Shown: positions 1 through 9,649 of the stretch, one piece after another
How the letters are laid out: the number at the start of each line of letters is the position of its first letter
How positions within the stretch are numbered: the stretch's first letter is position 1
From: Ipomoea triloba
Lineage: Eukaryota > Streptophyta > Magnoliopsida > Solanales > Convolvulaceae
NCBI RefSeq assembly: GCF_003576645.1
Contig: NC_044918.1
Location: forward strand, 33,251,367 to 33,315,366
DNA: 64,000 nt
Reading direction: 5' to 3'
Translations under genes and position numbers: made by a program
The notes under the pieces: model-generated
What the model was told of the DNA's origin: nothing
Databases searched by the model: none
Seen by the model: only the letters and a program-made list of their open reading frames with translations

Positions 1-27
1 ATATTAGTAGCCGAGAGTCTTAGCGCC

Positions 28-831
28 ATGTTAAGGGTTCAGGAGGTAGAGGGTGGTTTGCAGGGGGTGAGGGTGGCCCGGGGGGCTCCACGTATTTCTC
101 ATCTATTCTTCGCGGATGATTGTCTTTTCTTTTTTAGGGCAAACAATCTTGAAGCGGGGGTTATTAGAGAAGTTTTAAAGGAGTATGGGCGGGCTAGTGG
201 GCAACAAGTGAATTTTGCGAAAACGGCTATCGTTTTTGGAAAGAATGTGGGGAGAGAGGATAAGGAGGCTGTTTGTGAATCTCTTGGGATTACGGAACAG
301 CAGGGTGGGAGGAATAGAATTCATTACTGGGGAAACCGGTTTTTGTCGCGAGCTGGGCGTGAGGTTCTTCTCAAGACAGTCGTACAGGCTATTCCAAACT
401 ATGCGATGAATGTGTTTTTGTTACCTAAATCTATGTGTGTTGAGATGGAGAGACTCATGAATGCATTTTGGTGGGGATGTGAGGGGCGAGGGAGCAAGGG
501 GATTCGGTGGAGTTCGTGGGCTGACTTATGTCAACCAAAGCAGTGTGGTGGAGTGGGTTTTAGGTTAGTGAGGGAGATGAATTTGGCAATGCTGGGTAGA
601 CAAGGCTGGAATTTTTTGCATAAACCAAATTCCTTGGTGACTCGTGTTTTTAAAGCTCGTTACTTTCCAAATTGCTCTTTCCTTGATGCAAAGCCGGGGT
701 CGAATCCTTCCTTTGTTTGGTCGAGCATTCGTGAAACTCAAAATCTGTTAAGGGAGGGAGTGAGGTGGGGTATTGGGAATGGAGAGGGTGTGCGGGTGTG
801 GGGGGGATCCTTGGTTATCAAACACAGATGA
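28..831 (+). pseudogene. LINE reverse transcriptase, C-terminal half
   Basis: This is the reverse transcriptase part of a LINE ORF2, which copies element RNA at the nicked target site. The catalytic box FADDCLFF is encoded near 109-132, followed by the Gln-Gln-Val-Asn-Phe-region helix typical of plant LINE RTs. Further on, a GNRFLSRAGREVLLKTV-like stretch is characteristic of the RT-to-zf-RVT connection. There is no true N-terminus, since the frame enters from the left edge. The frame closes at 831 only because of an indel in the G-rich stretch near 804-811. In the next frame the protein resumes with a WGDPWL-type stretch and leads into the zf-RVT domain. Family assignment is firm; function is lost. 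Confidence 0.9.
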
Positions 832-964
832 TCCTTATGTTTCTACTCAGAATCCCGGGTTTGAGCCTAGTCCTTTGGTCAAATCCTTATTTCAACCAGT
901 GACTACTAGCTAGGATGAGGATCTGTTATATGATATTTTTATTCCGCAGGACTGTGCTAGCATT

Positions 965-1558
965 ATGAGTGTTCCACTGCCCAATTGTGTTTCCCCTGAT
1001 TTTCTGTTTTGGAGACGTGAGTCGAATGGATTGTATTCGGTGCGTAGTGCTTACCGAAGTCTAACTGATATGGATGTACTGAATAGTGGCTGTGAATGGA
1101 CTGATGTGTGGAATTTAAATATACCGCCTAAGATTAAGTGTTTCTTTTGGACATTATGCACAATGCGTCTCCCTACTAAAGATGTTCTTCTGCTGAAACA
1201 GGTTCGGTGTGATCCGCTTTGCGCTCTTTGTGGAGTGGCGGATGAAACTGCTATGCATGTGTTTGCTAATTGTAATTTTGCACATTTGTGTTGGCATGTT
1301 ATCGATCCAGATTGGGAGTTGAGTGAAATGGAATCTATTGGGCAGTGGTTACAGAATATGTGGAGGCATTTATCTCGGCAGATGGTGGAAAAGGTGGTAG
1401 TAATTTGTTGGGCTTTGTGGGAAAATCGCAATAACTCTGTTTGGCGCCAGCAGATTAAGGATCCGAGAACTATGGTCATGCATGCTTTTCTATTTTTGGA
1501 AGCGTGGAAAAAGGCTCAGCAGCATCCACATGAACACACTGCTTTTCGTCAGACTTGA
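965..1558 (+). pseudogene. LINE zf-RVT domain
   Basis: This segment encodes the zinc-binding domain that follows the RT in plant LINE ORF2 proteins (Pfam zf-RVT type). The recognisable parts are a FLFWRRESNGLYSVRSAYR-type entry, the Ile-Pro-Pro-Lys-Ile-Lys-Cys-Phe-Phe-Trp core and the metal-site pattern with CALCG followed by a downstream His and Cys. Homologous sequence continues upstream of 965 to about 812 but is cut by TAG at 911-913, where TGG is expected from the W-D-E-D context. The segment ends at a TGA at 1556-1558 that separates it from the RNase H part in the same frame. It is a decayed copy. Confidence 0.88.
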
Positions 1559-2065
1559 ATTGATGATGGTTCAGATTGGCATCCTCCTCCTGTTTCTTTT
1601 CTAAAAGTAAACATTGATGCAGCAATGGATTATGAGAATGGATGCATGGGGTTGGGGTGGGTGGTTCGGGATCATGAAGGGGAGGTTCAGGGGGTGCCAA
1701 TGCGGAAGGTTGTGGGACTTTATTCAGTTCCGGAGGCTGAAGCGATGGGAGCCCGTGAGCCGTTAAGTTGGATTAAGAGGAAAGGGTGGGAGTGGGTCAT
1801 CATTGAGTCTGATGCGCAGTTGGTGACAAGGGCGGTGGATGGTGGTGAGTTAAATACTCCCTTTGGCGTGTTAGTTCGGGATGTCCGGGCTCTTCTGAAT
1901 CAGTTTGAGTCGGCTACTTTCAGATTTGTGCGTCGAGGTGGTAATATGGTCGCTCATGAGTTGGCAAGAAGATCCTTACGCCTGGGGAATACTGATCTTG
2001 TTGAATTTTTTGATTATATGCCTCGTTTTATATCTGCTGTGGTCTGTAAGGATTTTATGAATTAA
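1559..2065 (+). pseudogene. LINE RNase H domain (RVT_3 type)
   Basis: This is the RNase H-like domain at the end of plant LINE ORF2, which degrades RNA in RNA-DNA hybrids. The first acidic residue lies in V-N-I-D near 1606-1617. It is followed by a GLGWVVRDHEG strand pair, a PEAEAMGAREPL helix carrying the catalytic Glu, an ESDAQLV strand with the third acidic residue, and a MVAHELARRS helix with the conserved His. The order and spacing fit the family. It shares a frame with the zf-RVT segment but is separated by the stop at 1556. It stops at 2065, just 21 bases before the A tail. Confidence 0.88.
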
Positions 2066-3030
2066 TATATTGTTTTTTTGGCTTTCAAAAAAAAAAAAAA
2101 AAGCCATAACTCATAATCTTGTATTATTAGGAACATTTGTTTTTAGATTTTGATGATACCAAATGATAGGAATTTTAGACCCCAATTATTTTATATTCAA
2201 GACTTAAGGTAATTTTGCCCTACATTTGAATTCAACCGAATGGTACCTCAAGTAGTAGTAACTTTATCTATACGAATGTTAACTAGAGACGTTAGTCACA
2301 ACAACGGGTCGAAGAGTAACCTTAGTGGTTATCTCTCGAATGGTTCAGGATTGAAGAATAAAGGTTGAAGATTCAAAGAGTAAAAGACTTCAATATCGAA
2401 AGGTTGCAAAGGCCGAATAGTGGAAGGGCCAACTTTTCAAAGTGTTAGAAGAACGAATGGTAATGTCAACCATTCGTAACTAAAAGGTCGCAGAGGTCGA
2501 TGAGTAGGAAGGACCTACCTTTCGAGGAGTGACAAGGGACGAATGGTAAAGTCAACCATTCGTATCCGAGGCGTAGTAGGTTTAAGGTCTCAAAGCGTTA
2601 ACTTTGTTAACCATTAGAAAGGACTGCTCGAGACATTTCTCTGAGCCTACAGTCTGAATTCTGAAACATTAAAACTTGAGCATATGAGTCAGAGGAATAA
2701 AAAGTCCTAGGAGTATATCCCAATGAGGATTTTTCCTTAAAATCCTAGAAAATATGTGCAGAACAAAAAGTAATGTTCAGCGCAACAATAGTCTTTAACG
2801 GTTGGAAAATCTGACAAGCTCACATACTCTCCAGATTACGCGCCAGTCTTTACACTCTCAAAAAGTAATGTTCAACGCAACAATAGTCTATAAGCGTTTG
2901 AAATTTGTTCCTCTCTCCAACGAAACTATTCCAACGTGCCTATAAATACCCTCTTCCATGACTGAAGAAACTACTATTCATATACAAAATTTCTAAGTGT
3001 TCAAAAAGCTTTAGTATTCAAGCGACCAGT

Positions 3031-3497
3031 GATTGAGAAAGAGATACAAAAGCTAAATCGTCCATATCTAGAGTTTTAGAGACTTGTGCTACTTTCAAGT
3101 GAAGATTCAGATTATTAAGCCAAGATATCTAGTTTGAGAAAGAAGAAAACATTTTCTTCAACCTTTGTAATATCTACTCGGTAGCAGTAGAAAGAGGTGG
3201 AGTAAAATCGTGTTAAGTAGAGATTGAGAAAGAGATACAAAAGCTAAATCGTCCATATCTAGAGTTTTAGAGACTTGTGCTACTTTCAAGTGAAGATTCA
3301 GATTATTAAGCCAAGATAGTGCTACTTTCAAGTGAAGATTCAGATTATTAAGCCAAGATATCTAGTTTTTCAAGTGAAGATTCAGATTATTAAGCCAAGA
3401 TATCTAGTTTTAGAAAGAAGAAAACATTTTCTTCAACCTTTGTAATATCTACTCGGTAGCAGTAGAAAGAGGTGGAGTAAAATCGTGTTAAGTAGAA
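3031..3497 (+). repeat. 191-bp direct duplication with a nested 50-bp duplication
   Basis: The block beginning GATTGAGAAAGAGATAC at 3031 recurs at 3222, 191 bases later. Inside the second copy, a segment containing TTCAGATTATTAAGCCAAGA is repeated twice more (3319-3410). The AAGAAGAAAACATTTTCTTC segment then returns at about 3416. This is local expansion downstream of the TATA box of the LTR remnant. Confidence 0.85.
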
Positions 3498-3637
3498 AAA
3501 CCTGGTGGTGGTATTCACGTCTGGCTTTGTGTTCAAAGCATGAACATTAGTGTGTTGTACTGGAAGATAGTGCAAACCTCCTTAAGGGTCTTAAGGAGAA
3601 GAGTGGAGTAGGTTGGTTATAGCCGAACCATTATAAA

Positions 3638-3662
3638 TCTCTCTCTCTCTCTCTCTCTCTCT
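3638..3662. repeat. (TC)n microsatellite
   Basis: About twelve perfect TC dinucleotides lie in the LTR remnant, 27 bases before the gypsy LTR boundary. Confidence 0.95.
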
Positions 3663-4509
3663 AATTATTTATAGCTTTATTGCATAATTGTAACCCCTCA
3701 CCTATTCGAGTAAAATTAAGGTTCAAAAAACATTTCTTTAGGCTATAACATTCATGAGATGATCTCCCGATGCCTCAAAAGAATTATTATAAGTAAGGAC
3801 AGTTAGTAATAAGCTGCGATCGTACGTCCCGGTCACGAACCGTAAAACTTTTAGGAACTAGTATTCGGACCCGTTTGTCCTAGGAAATGGATTTTTAGGC
3901 ATCATACTATTATTCTTGAATTTCCTATTTAATTAGATTAGCCCATAGCAGCCAAAATTTATTTGTGATCGTACATCGCGAAATTTCGCGGTGTACCGAA
4001 CCTAGCCCAATTTTGAGTTCTAGACTGGAATAAATTTTTGGGTTCGAGAATTATTTGAATTGAATTAGTTTCTACCAAGAATTCATCTGATTTAATCCCA
4101 AGCAGTCTAAGTTAAGATATTTTGGATTATTTTATTCCAAATTAGGTGGGATCTTATCCTAAAAGGAGTGGACTAGTCAACCATTGACCAAGACCATAAA
4201 AACCCAATTTTCCTTCTTCTTTCCCCCTAGTGTGGCCGAAATACTCAAAGAGAGAGAGAGAGTGAAATTGTCATCATCTTCTTCAAAGCTCCAACTTCCA
4301 TAGCCAAGATCTCCACACAAACCTCCAAGATATTCGGTAAAACTCCAATTTTATTCGGTAAATAGCTTTATTTTGCATCCTAGAACATGAATCTAAGTTA
4401 AAATTTCTTAAAATCATGTGTTATGTGGTTGATGGAATTCTAGGGTTTTAGGGTGAATTGGGGGAAAACATCTACAAGGATCTCCTACAAGGTTTGGAAC
4501 CCATTTGAG

Positions 4510-6418
4510 GTAAGGAATCCCTTTATTTGGTTGAGGTTGTCTGAAACTAGGTAATTGATGATTTGGTTGAAATTATTTTGAGTGCTAGATGGAACTTTTG
4601 TGTACATTATGCATGTGTAAATATATATAATGATATTATTCATGATATATGTGTGTACAAAATATTGTGGGTATGAGGTGGTTGTCAATGTGCTCAAAAT
4701 ATCCAATTTAAGTATACTAAGTGTATTATAAAATATATGTAGTATATATACATGTAAGGTAGTATAAAAAATATGGGTGTATATATTTGTGTTTCATGTT
4801 ATATATATATAATTATATATAAAAAGTGTATGGGTATGTACATATACTTAATTTCGTGAAGAGTGTGTGTGTGTAGCTAATGGTGTGAGTATATATATAT
4901 ATGTTTCACGTGAGGTGTGTGTGTGTATAGCCTACTGTATAAGAATATATATATATACATATTAAAGTGGGTGTGTGACTATAGTATATATATATGTACT
5001 TAATATAAGTATTAGTTATATATACATATATAAAGTATGTATATACGCGTAGAATAATATGCGTATATATATATATTTATATACAAATTATACGTATGAG
5101 TTATGTATATACATAAGGGCCGTATATTTATGAGTACATATATGAGTATGTATGTATTAATAAAATGTCACATTTTGTGTATAGTCTATGGTATGTGTAA
5201 CCCATAATTACATATGTGGGTAGTAAGAAGAACAACACTATGTAGTTGGGTAGTACGTGTTCGTAAAGAATAAATGTTGTGGTGTGTTGCGCATATGTTG
5301 ATATTGGAAAATGTACATGTTATATGCATTGAGATGTATGTGTTAAATGTAAGACTTATGTGATAAATGTGGAGTTGAAAGTGTAGAGTAGTTACACTTG
5401 AATTACCTTAGTGACATGATGTTAGTGGATCATTCAAATGTTTTGAAAAGAAAAGGAGAATTTTTGAAATGGGTTGAAAGGGGAATTAACTTTCGAGTAT
5501 GGGCATTGACCCAAGTATGTCCAAACTTTTTTTTTTTCAAAGCAAGAAAGGGAAAGGAATAGAAAATGTTTTCAAACCTTAGTTCTAGTAAAGTGGTGAA
5601 GGATCTTGTTAACCACGGAATAAAGATGAGCTTAAAGTGCCTATTCCGCATGGTAATTATGTGTATGATCAGTCATACTGTGGGCGAAGTCTATTCGCGA
5701 GTACTATATCACCCGGAAGGAAAAGGTACTCCTACGGGGGTGTGCACACTTAAGTATAGTCACTCTATGTTCGGGTAGGTGTCGTTCTTATGAACCTAGT
5801 GAGGCTAGCTAGGAATCATTCCAACGCTCCTATAAGTCCAGGGGATCAGTATTAGACCGGGCGATGACCACGGAACCCGAGTTCAACGATCCAAGTGGTC
5901 AAAAGTGGAGAAAGACTCCAAAGGCCTCACACTTTCTATCTAGGACTAAGTGGAATTTTGAAATATGAATGTAGTTACTCCGTAACTACGGGAAAGAAAG
6001 CCGTGACAAGTGTTTATTTACCCAAAGGTTGTGGGTGATCTCTCTCCTTGAAAAGTGAAAAGTGGTGAGAATTTCATTATGAGAGAAAGGTTTCTACTAA
6101 AGTGATTGCAAACAAGATGTGTGAATTATATTTTACACTACTTGCTAGTATGCTTACTTGTTAGCAATATATTGTTGAGTATGTCAATGAATATCAAATG
6201 ACCTTGTCAAGAGGGGAAATTATGCATATTGAATTCTACTTTACTGTATGCAAGTTGTTAATTATAACTGTTGCAGGTAGAATCTTGCAGATGAGTAAGG
6301 TATAGGGTTTTCTATGTAATCTTTTTTTTTTTTTACAAACCTTTACTTAGTTTTAAATAACCCTTGGATATCCTTACTTAGCCGTCGTGCTAACTACACT
6401 TCACTGTGTTCTTATCAG
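4510..6418 (+). other. Predicted LTR introns and microexon leading to the LTR ORF
   Basis: Intron 1 is predicted from the donor GAG|GTAAGGAATCCC (4510) to the acceptor TTGCAG (ends 6276). A 23-nt microexon (6277-6299) starts GTAGAA and ends AAG before GTATAG. Intron 2 is 6300-6418 (119 nt), with a CTAAC branch-point match at 6390-6394 and an acceptor CTTATCAG directly before the ATG at 6419. The donor recurs in LTRs at 29851 and 40499 (minus). Microexon and intron 2 recur at 18223-18087 (minus) and 34327-34464. Splicing itself is inferred. Confidence 0.6.
4600..5165. repeat. AT-rich microsatellite zone in the LTR
   Basis: Interrupted (TA)n, (TATG)n and (GTGT)n tracts lie inside the predicted first LTR intron. 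No coding signal was seen. Confidence 0.85.
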
Positions 6419-6856
6419 ATGCAGTCTAGTGTCAGTTCTTGCAGTCCGGTGAACTCCGAAAGTTCACCGGAGTATGTGTGTCAGGGCATGGATTATGATG
6501 ATTACATACAGATGATGGAGGGAGAAGACCCATACGCACCTGGTTATGCTCCCGAGGCTCCCACGAACCCAGATACTCCTATGGCTCCGTCGGCCCCTTT
6601 TGTCTCTTGCCCGGTTATGGACGAGGTCCAGGCTGCTTACGGCTTTTACCCCATAGAGCCGTTAGATGGTAGCGATCCCCTGGAGTTCATTGTGCACTAC
6701 CCCTACCCTTGGGACCCTAGCCCTCGGGATGTTTGGGAGGAGTGGTCGATGGTCATAACCACTTCTCGGTTTTTGGACCATATTACCTGGTATGAGGGGG
6801 AGTGGCACCTGGTCTGGGGAGAGTTCACTGGCCCCGTGTACCGCAGGCTTGACTAG
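6419..6856 (+). CDS. LTR-embedded ORF (copy A), unknown function
   Basis: This 145-residue protein lies wholly inside the 5' LTR. The N-terminal third is acidic and Ser/Pro-rich (DYDDYIQMMEGEDPYAPGYAP). The C-terminal two thirds hold the conserved core YGFYPIEPLDGSDPLEF, then YPYPWDPSP, EEWSM, FLDHITW and GEWHLVWGEFTGPVY. The same architecture is encoded in the LTRs at 17616-18086 (minus) and 34465-34956, with many silent differences, so the protein appears selected. The ATG follows immediately on a conserved splice acceptor. I see no signal peptide, membrane helix or known domain. It lies between the LTR promoter and gag, so a genomic RNA would carry it upstream of gag. Function is unknown; a regulator of the element or an ORF0-like product is speculation. 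Confidence 0.75.
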   Translation: MQSSVSSCSPVNSESSPEYVCQGMDYDDYIQMMEGEDPYAPGYAPEAPTNPDTPMAPSAPFVSCPVMDEVQAAYGFYPIEPLDGSDPLEFIVHYPYPWDPSPRDVWEEWSMVITTSRFLDHITWYEGEWHLVWGEFTGPVYRRLD

Positions 6857-7210
6857 ATGTTGGATCTTTGGGAGTCTTTGGGAATTTTTTGGTGTACATA
6901 TATTTTTTTTGTAGCCTCGGTGATGGCTAGGTATGACCAGTTGCGTCTAGGTGGAACCTTGTTGGTATTTTCGCCCGTGGGTCAATCTTATGTATGTATT
7001 TTTGCAACATTATATACTTTGCTTAATGAAGCTTCACTAGTTGCTATGTATGAAAGTGTTAAGTACCTGTTGAGTGATTATTGTGATGAGAATAGTTCCT
7101 TTAGCCTGTGCACCTAGAGTGAGGTTTATCGCGGAATGATAGAACTCTCTCTCTAGGTGTGGCGGTAATGCCTCGGATGTACGGGAAGGTAGGTCCGGGG
7201 TGTTACAAAG

Positions 7211-7223
7211 TGGTATCAGAGCC
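7211..7223 (+). other. Primer binding site, initiator-Met tRNA type
   Basis: TGGTATCAGAGCC lies three bases after the LTR end GTTACA. It matches the 3' end complement of plant initiator-Met tRNA and primes minus-strand DNA synthesis in this element class. Confidence 0.92.
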
Positions 7224-7699
7224 TAGGTTGAACCTTCGGGAATTAGGTCGAAGCCTAGGTTGTGTGGTCTTGTTGAAGGTCTAGGATTGGAACTTGGAGA
7301 ATTCGATTTCCAAGGTCCAAGTTTGAGTCAGCCTAAGTTTTCTAAGACTGAGCCTAAGTGTGAGTTCTGGAGCGGAGCTGGAGACCAGGCAGCATCAAAA
7401 AGGGGTACCTCATCATCTGTATTTCGTGAAATCTCCCGATTCTAAAATGCTTTGATTAATAATTGTGTATCTTCATGTGCGTTAATCATTGCTTATAAGC
7501 GTTGTGAGTAAGCATGATAGTATAGTGCGTTCCTAACTGTTATGCCATAGTTGTGATACCTGGTTGATGAGCATGGCGAAGTGAATGTTAGGAATTGCTG
7601 GATAGTACTTGGGTAGCTGCTATACTAACTGCGTAGCTAGCTAACTCCTTAAGAGCTTTTATGCTTCAAGAACTAACTTGAAACTGTCGTTTGGTGAAG
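7224..7699 (+). other. Leader between PBS and gag
   Basis: This is about 470 bases of untranslated leader. I see no conserved coding sequence in it. Confidence 0.6.
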
Positions 7700-9649
7700 A
7701 TGCCGCCTAGACGAAATGTATCTGTCGGTCAGGGCGACGAGATATCGGCAATGGACCGTATGGCTCTCGCAATGGAACAGATGGCTGGGTTTATGATGGC
7801 TCAACAAGTCCAGAATCAAAATAACAGACAGCCGCGAGTTGATTTTGCAAAGGCCATAGCGAGCAGGCAGCCACCATACTATGCGGGTGAAGAAGACCCG
7901 GTGATCTTAGAAGAATGGATTAGGACATTTGACAAGCTGCTTGATGCAGTCAACTGTCCTGCAAATCAGCAAGGATCCTCTGCCGTGTACTATCTGACAA
8001 AAGCGGCAGACAACTGGTGGTCAACAATTGGGCCCGACTTGCTGCAAGACCTAGACTTTGGCTGGGAGGAATTCAAGGAAGAATTGAGAGGACAATTCTA
8101 TACAGAAAGGATCAAGGGAATCAAGTGTGAGGAATTCCTGCGACTGAAACAAAAGGGAGCGACTGTGCAAGCCTATTATGATCAGTACGTGGAGCTGGTG
8201 AGGTTTGCTCAGAACATCGTGCCTGACGAAGCCAGCAAGGCGAGGAGATTTGTACGTGGACTGGATTGGGCAGTGAGAGGAGCAATTGCACCATTTATGT
8301 GCACTACGCTCAAGGAGGCATATGACAGAGCATCTGACCACTACCAAGTGTACCTGGATCAACAGGAGGTCTACAGCAAGAATAAGAGGAAGGTTGATGA
8401 CAAACAGGGGAAGTTCAAGCCGGACAACAAGAAAACCAACCAGGGAAGATTCAATCCGATGCAAGGGGAAAGGAAGGGAGGAATGAATCAGAGGAGAAGT
8501 TCAACTTGCCGGAGGTGTGGACGAGATCACCTTGGAGAGAATTGCCAAGGGGAGAAGATCAGGTGCTTTAAGTGCGGGTTCTTGGGGCACAAGTACTACG
8601 AGTGCCAAACCAGGATGGACAATTATCGGGACCCCTCGCAGAAAAACAATCAAAGAGGAGGATTCGGTGGGAACACTAGCCAGAGGCCCGCGGAGACAAG
8701 AAGTGGGGGAGGCAACTCTCAACATGGAAACCGGGGGAGGCCGGCCAATGCAGCTCCAAATCCCACCAACAAAGGGAAAGCACCCGTGGGAGAAAGTAGC
8801 ACAGCAAACCAGGGCAAGATCTACGTCGTTAACAGCAAGCAAGCTCAGGCTAGCGACGTTGTGACCGGTACATTCCTTATTAACTCAGTACCTGGCTTAG
8901 TATTGTTCGATACAGGAGCTACCAATTCGTTTATATCATCTACATTTGCGGATAGATTAAAGCTAAGGCCTACTATTGAGTTAGATTTGAAGGTAAGAAC
9001 TGCCTCGGGAATAGTAGTGGCCTGTAAGGAGGGATATGACAATATCACAATAGAAATAGCGGGATCCAACTGTCCCGGAAACCTCATTCGTTTCGATCTA
9101 GAGGGTATCGATGTGATACTAGGAATGGACTGGTTGGACAAACATAAGGCTCAGATAGTATGCAGTGAGCGAAAGGTTGTGCTGCGAGGACCGAAGGGGA
9201 GGAGAATATCCTATCGAGGAATGGAAAAGCAACCTGAACCAAGGTTGATGACGATGCAGAGGCTGATGAAGTACGCTCGCAAGGGGTGTGAAGTGTACCT
9301 CTGTTTAATGCAGGAAGCTGGGATGGAAGAACCTGAACTAAATCAAATCCCGGTGGTGCGTGAATTTCCCGATGTGTTCCCGGATGACCTCACGGAAATG
9401 CCGCCAGAGAGGGAAGTGGAATTTACCATCGACCTCGTACCGGGGACCGCACCAGTATCGAAGGCGCCTTATCGAATGGCACCGAAGGAGATGGAAGAGT
9501 TGAAGGCTCAACTAGCAGAGTTATTGGAGAAGGGATTTATTAGACCAAGTGTGTCACCTTGGGGCGCACCGGTACTGTTTGTGAGGAAAAAGGATGGAAG
9601 CCTAAGACTGTGCATTGACTATAGGGGGAGCTCAATCGAGTCACAGTGA
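7700..9649 (+). pseudogene. Gypsy 1 gag-protease-RT (N-terminal part)
   Basis: I start at the ATG of MPPRRN (7700), the start also kept in gypsy 2; the upstream in-frame triplet is not ATG. The order is: gag capsid (about residues 45-230, with the [11 protein letters not shown] and [20 protein letters not shown] blocks); two zinc knuckles ([13 protein letters not shown] and [14 protein letters not shown]); aspartic protease with [11 protein letters not shown]; and the start of RT ([20 protein letters not shown], then CIDYR). The frame breaks at 9624-9628, where five G replace the three in gypsy 2, and it stops at 9649. Capsid, protease and RT domains are otherwise intact. It would make the particle and start reverse transcription in a working element. 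Confidence 0.93.

Larger units (their letters stand above)
1..2102 (+). mobile_element. L1-type LINE, 3' part, decayed
   Basis: The window opens inside the second ORF of a plant L1-type non-LTR retrotransposon. The order is reverse transcriptase C-terminus with an FADD active-site box, zinc-binding zf-RVT domain, RNase H domain, short 3' UTR and a run of 16 A at 2087-2102. The 5' half lies outside the window. The coding sequence is broken by a frameshift in the G run near 804-811, a TAG at 911-913 and a TGA at 1556-1558, so this copy cannot encode an active enzyme. The A tail marks the 3' end. The 5' target-site duplicate lies outside, so the insertion cannot be confirmed here. Confidence 0.92.
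2124..3688 (+). mobile_element. Sirevirus-like copia LTR remnant
   Basis: The first 60 bases resemble, on the plus strand, the start of the copia LTR that ends at 39139 on the minus strand: a TATTAGGAAC start for the other's TGTTAGGAAC, then a TTTTGATGATACCAAATG-like stretch. It also shares the habit of short inverted repeats: CGAATGGT paired with ACCATTCG at 2453-2477 and 2539-2563. A TATA box sits at 2941-2948 (CTATAAATACC). The right end is replaced by the gypsy LTR starting at 3689, so no LTR end, PBS or internal region is visible. It is a diverged relative of the main Sirevirus, either a solo LTR or a truncated element. Confidence 0.7.
3689..7207 (+). repeat. 5' LTR of gypsy 1
   Basis: This LTR of about 3.52 kb runs from TGTAACCCCTCACC to GGGGTGTTACA. 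The right edge is fixed by the PBS three bases later, and the left edge by the shared TGTAACCCCTCG start seen at 29045, 34003 and (reverse) 12093. It is unusually long and contains a candidate TATA-like CATAAAAACC at 4194-4203, a 5' donor at 4510, an AT-rich microsatellite zone, a microexon at 6277-6299 and a 145-codon ORF at 6419. A hairpin formed by CACCTAGAG (7111-7119) and CTCTAGGTG (7151-7159) near the end is kept in the other families. Confidence 0.9.

Noticed and set aside
6857..7117. ORF right after the LTR ORF
   Set aside because: Its sequence is not shared with the same place in LTRs C or D, so there is no sign of selection.
8051..8842. Antisense ORFs in gag of gypsy 1 (also 15080-16830 in gypsy 2)
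   Set aside because: Shadows of the gag frame with basic or low-complexity composition and no conserved motif.
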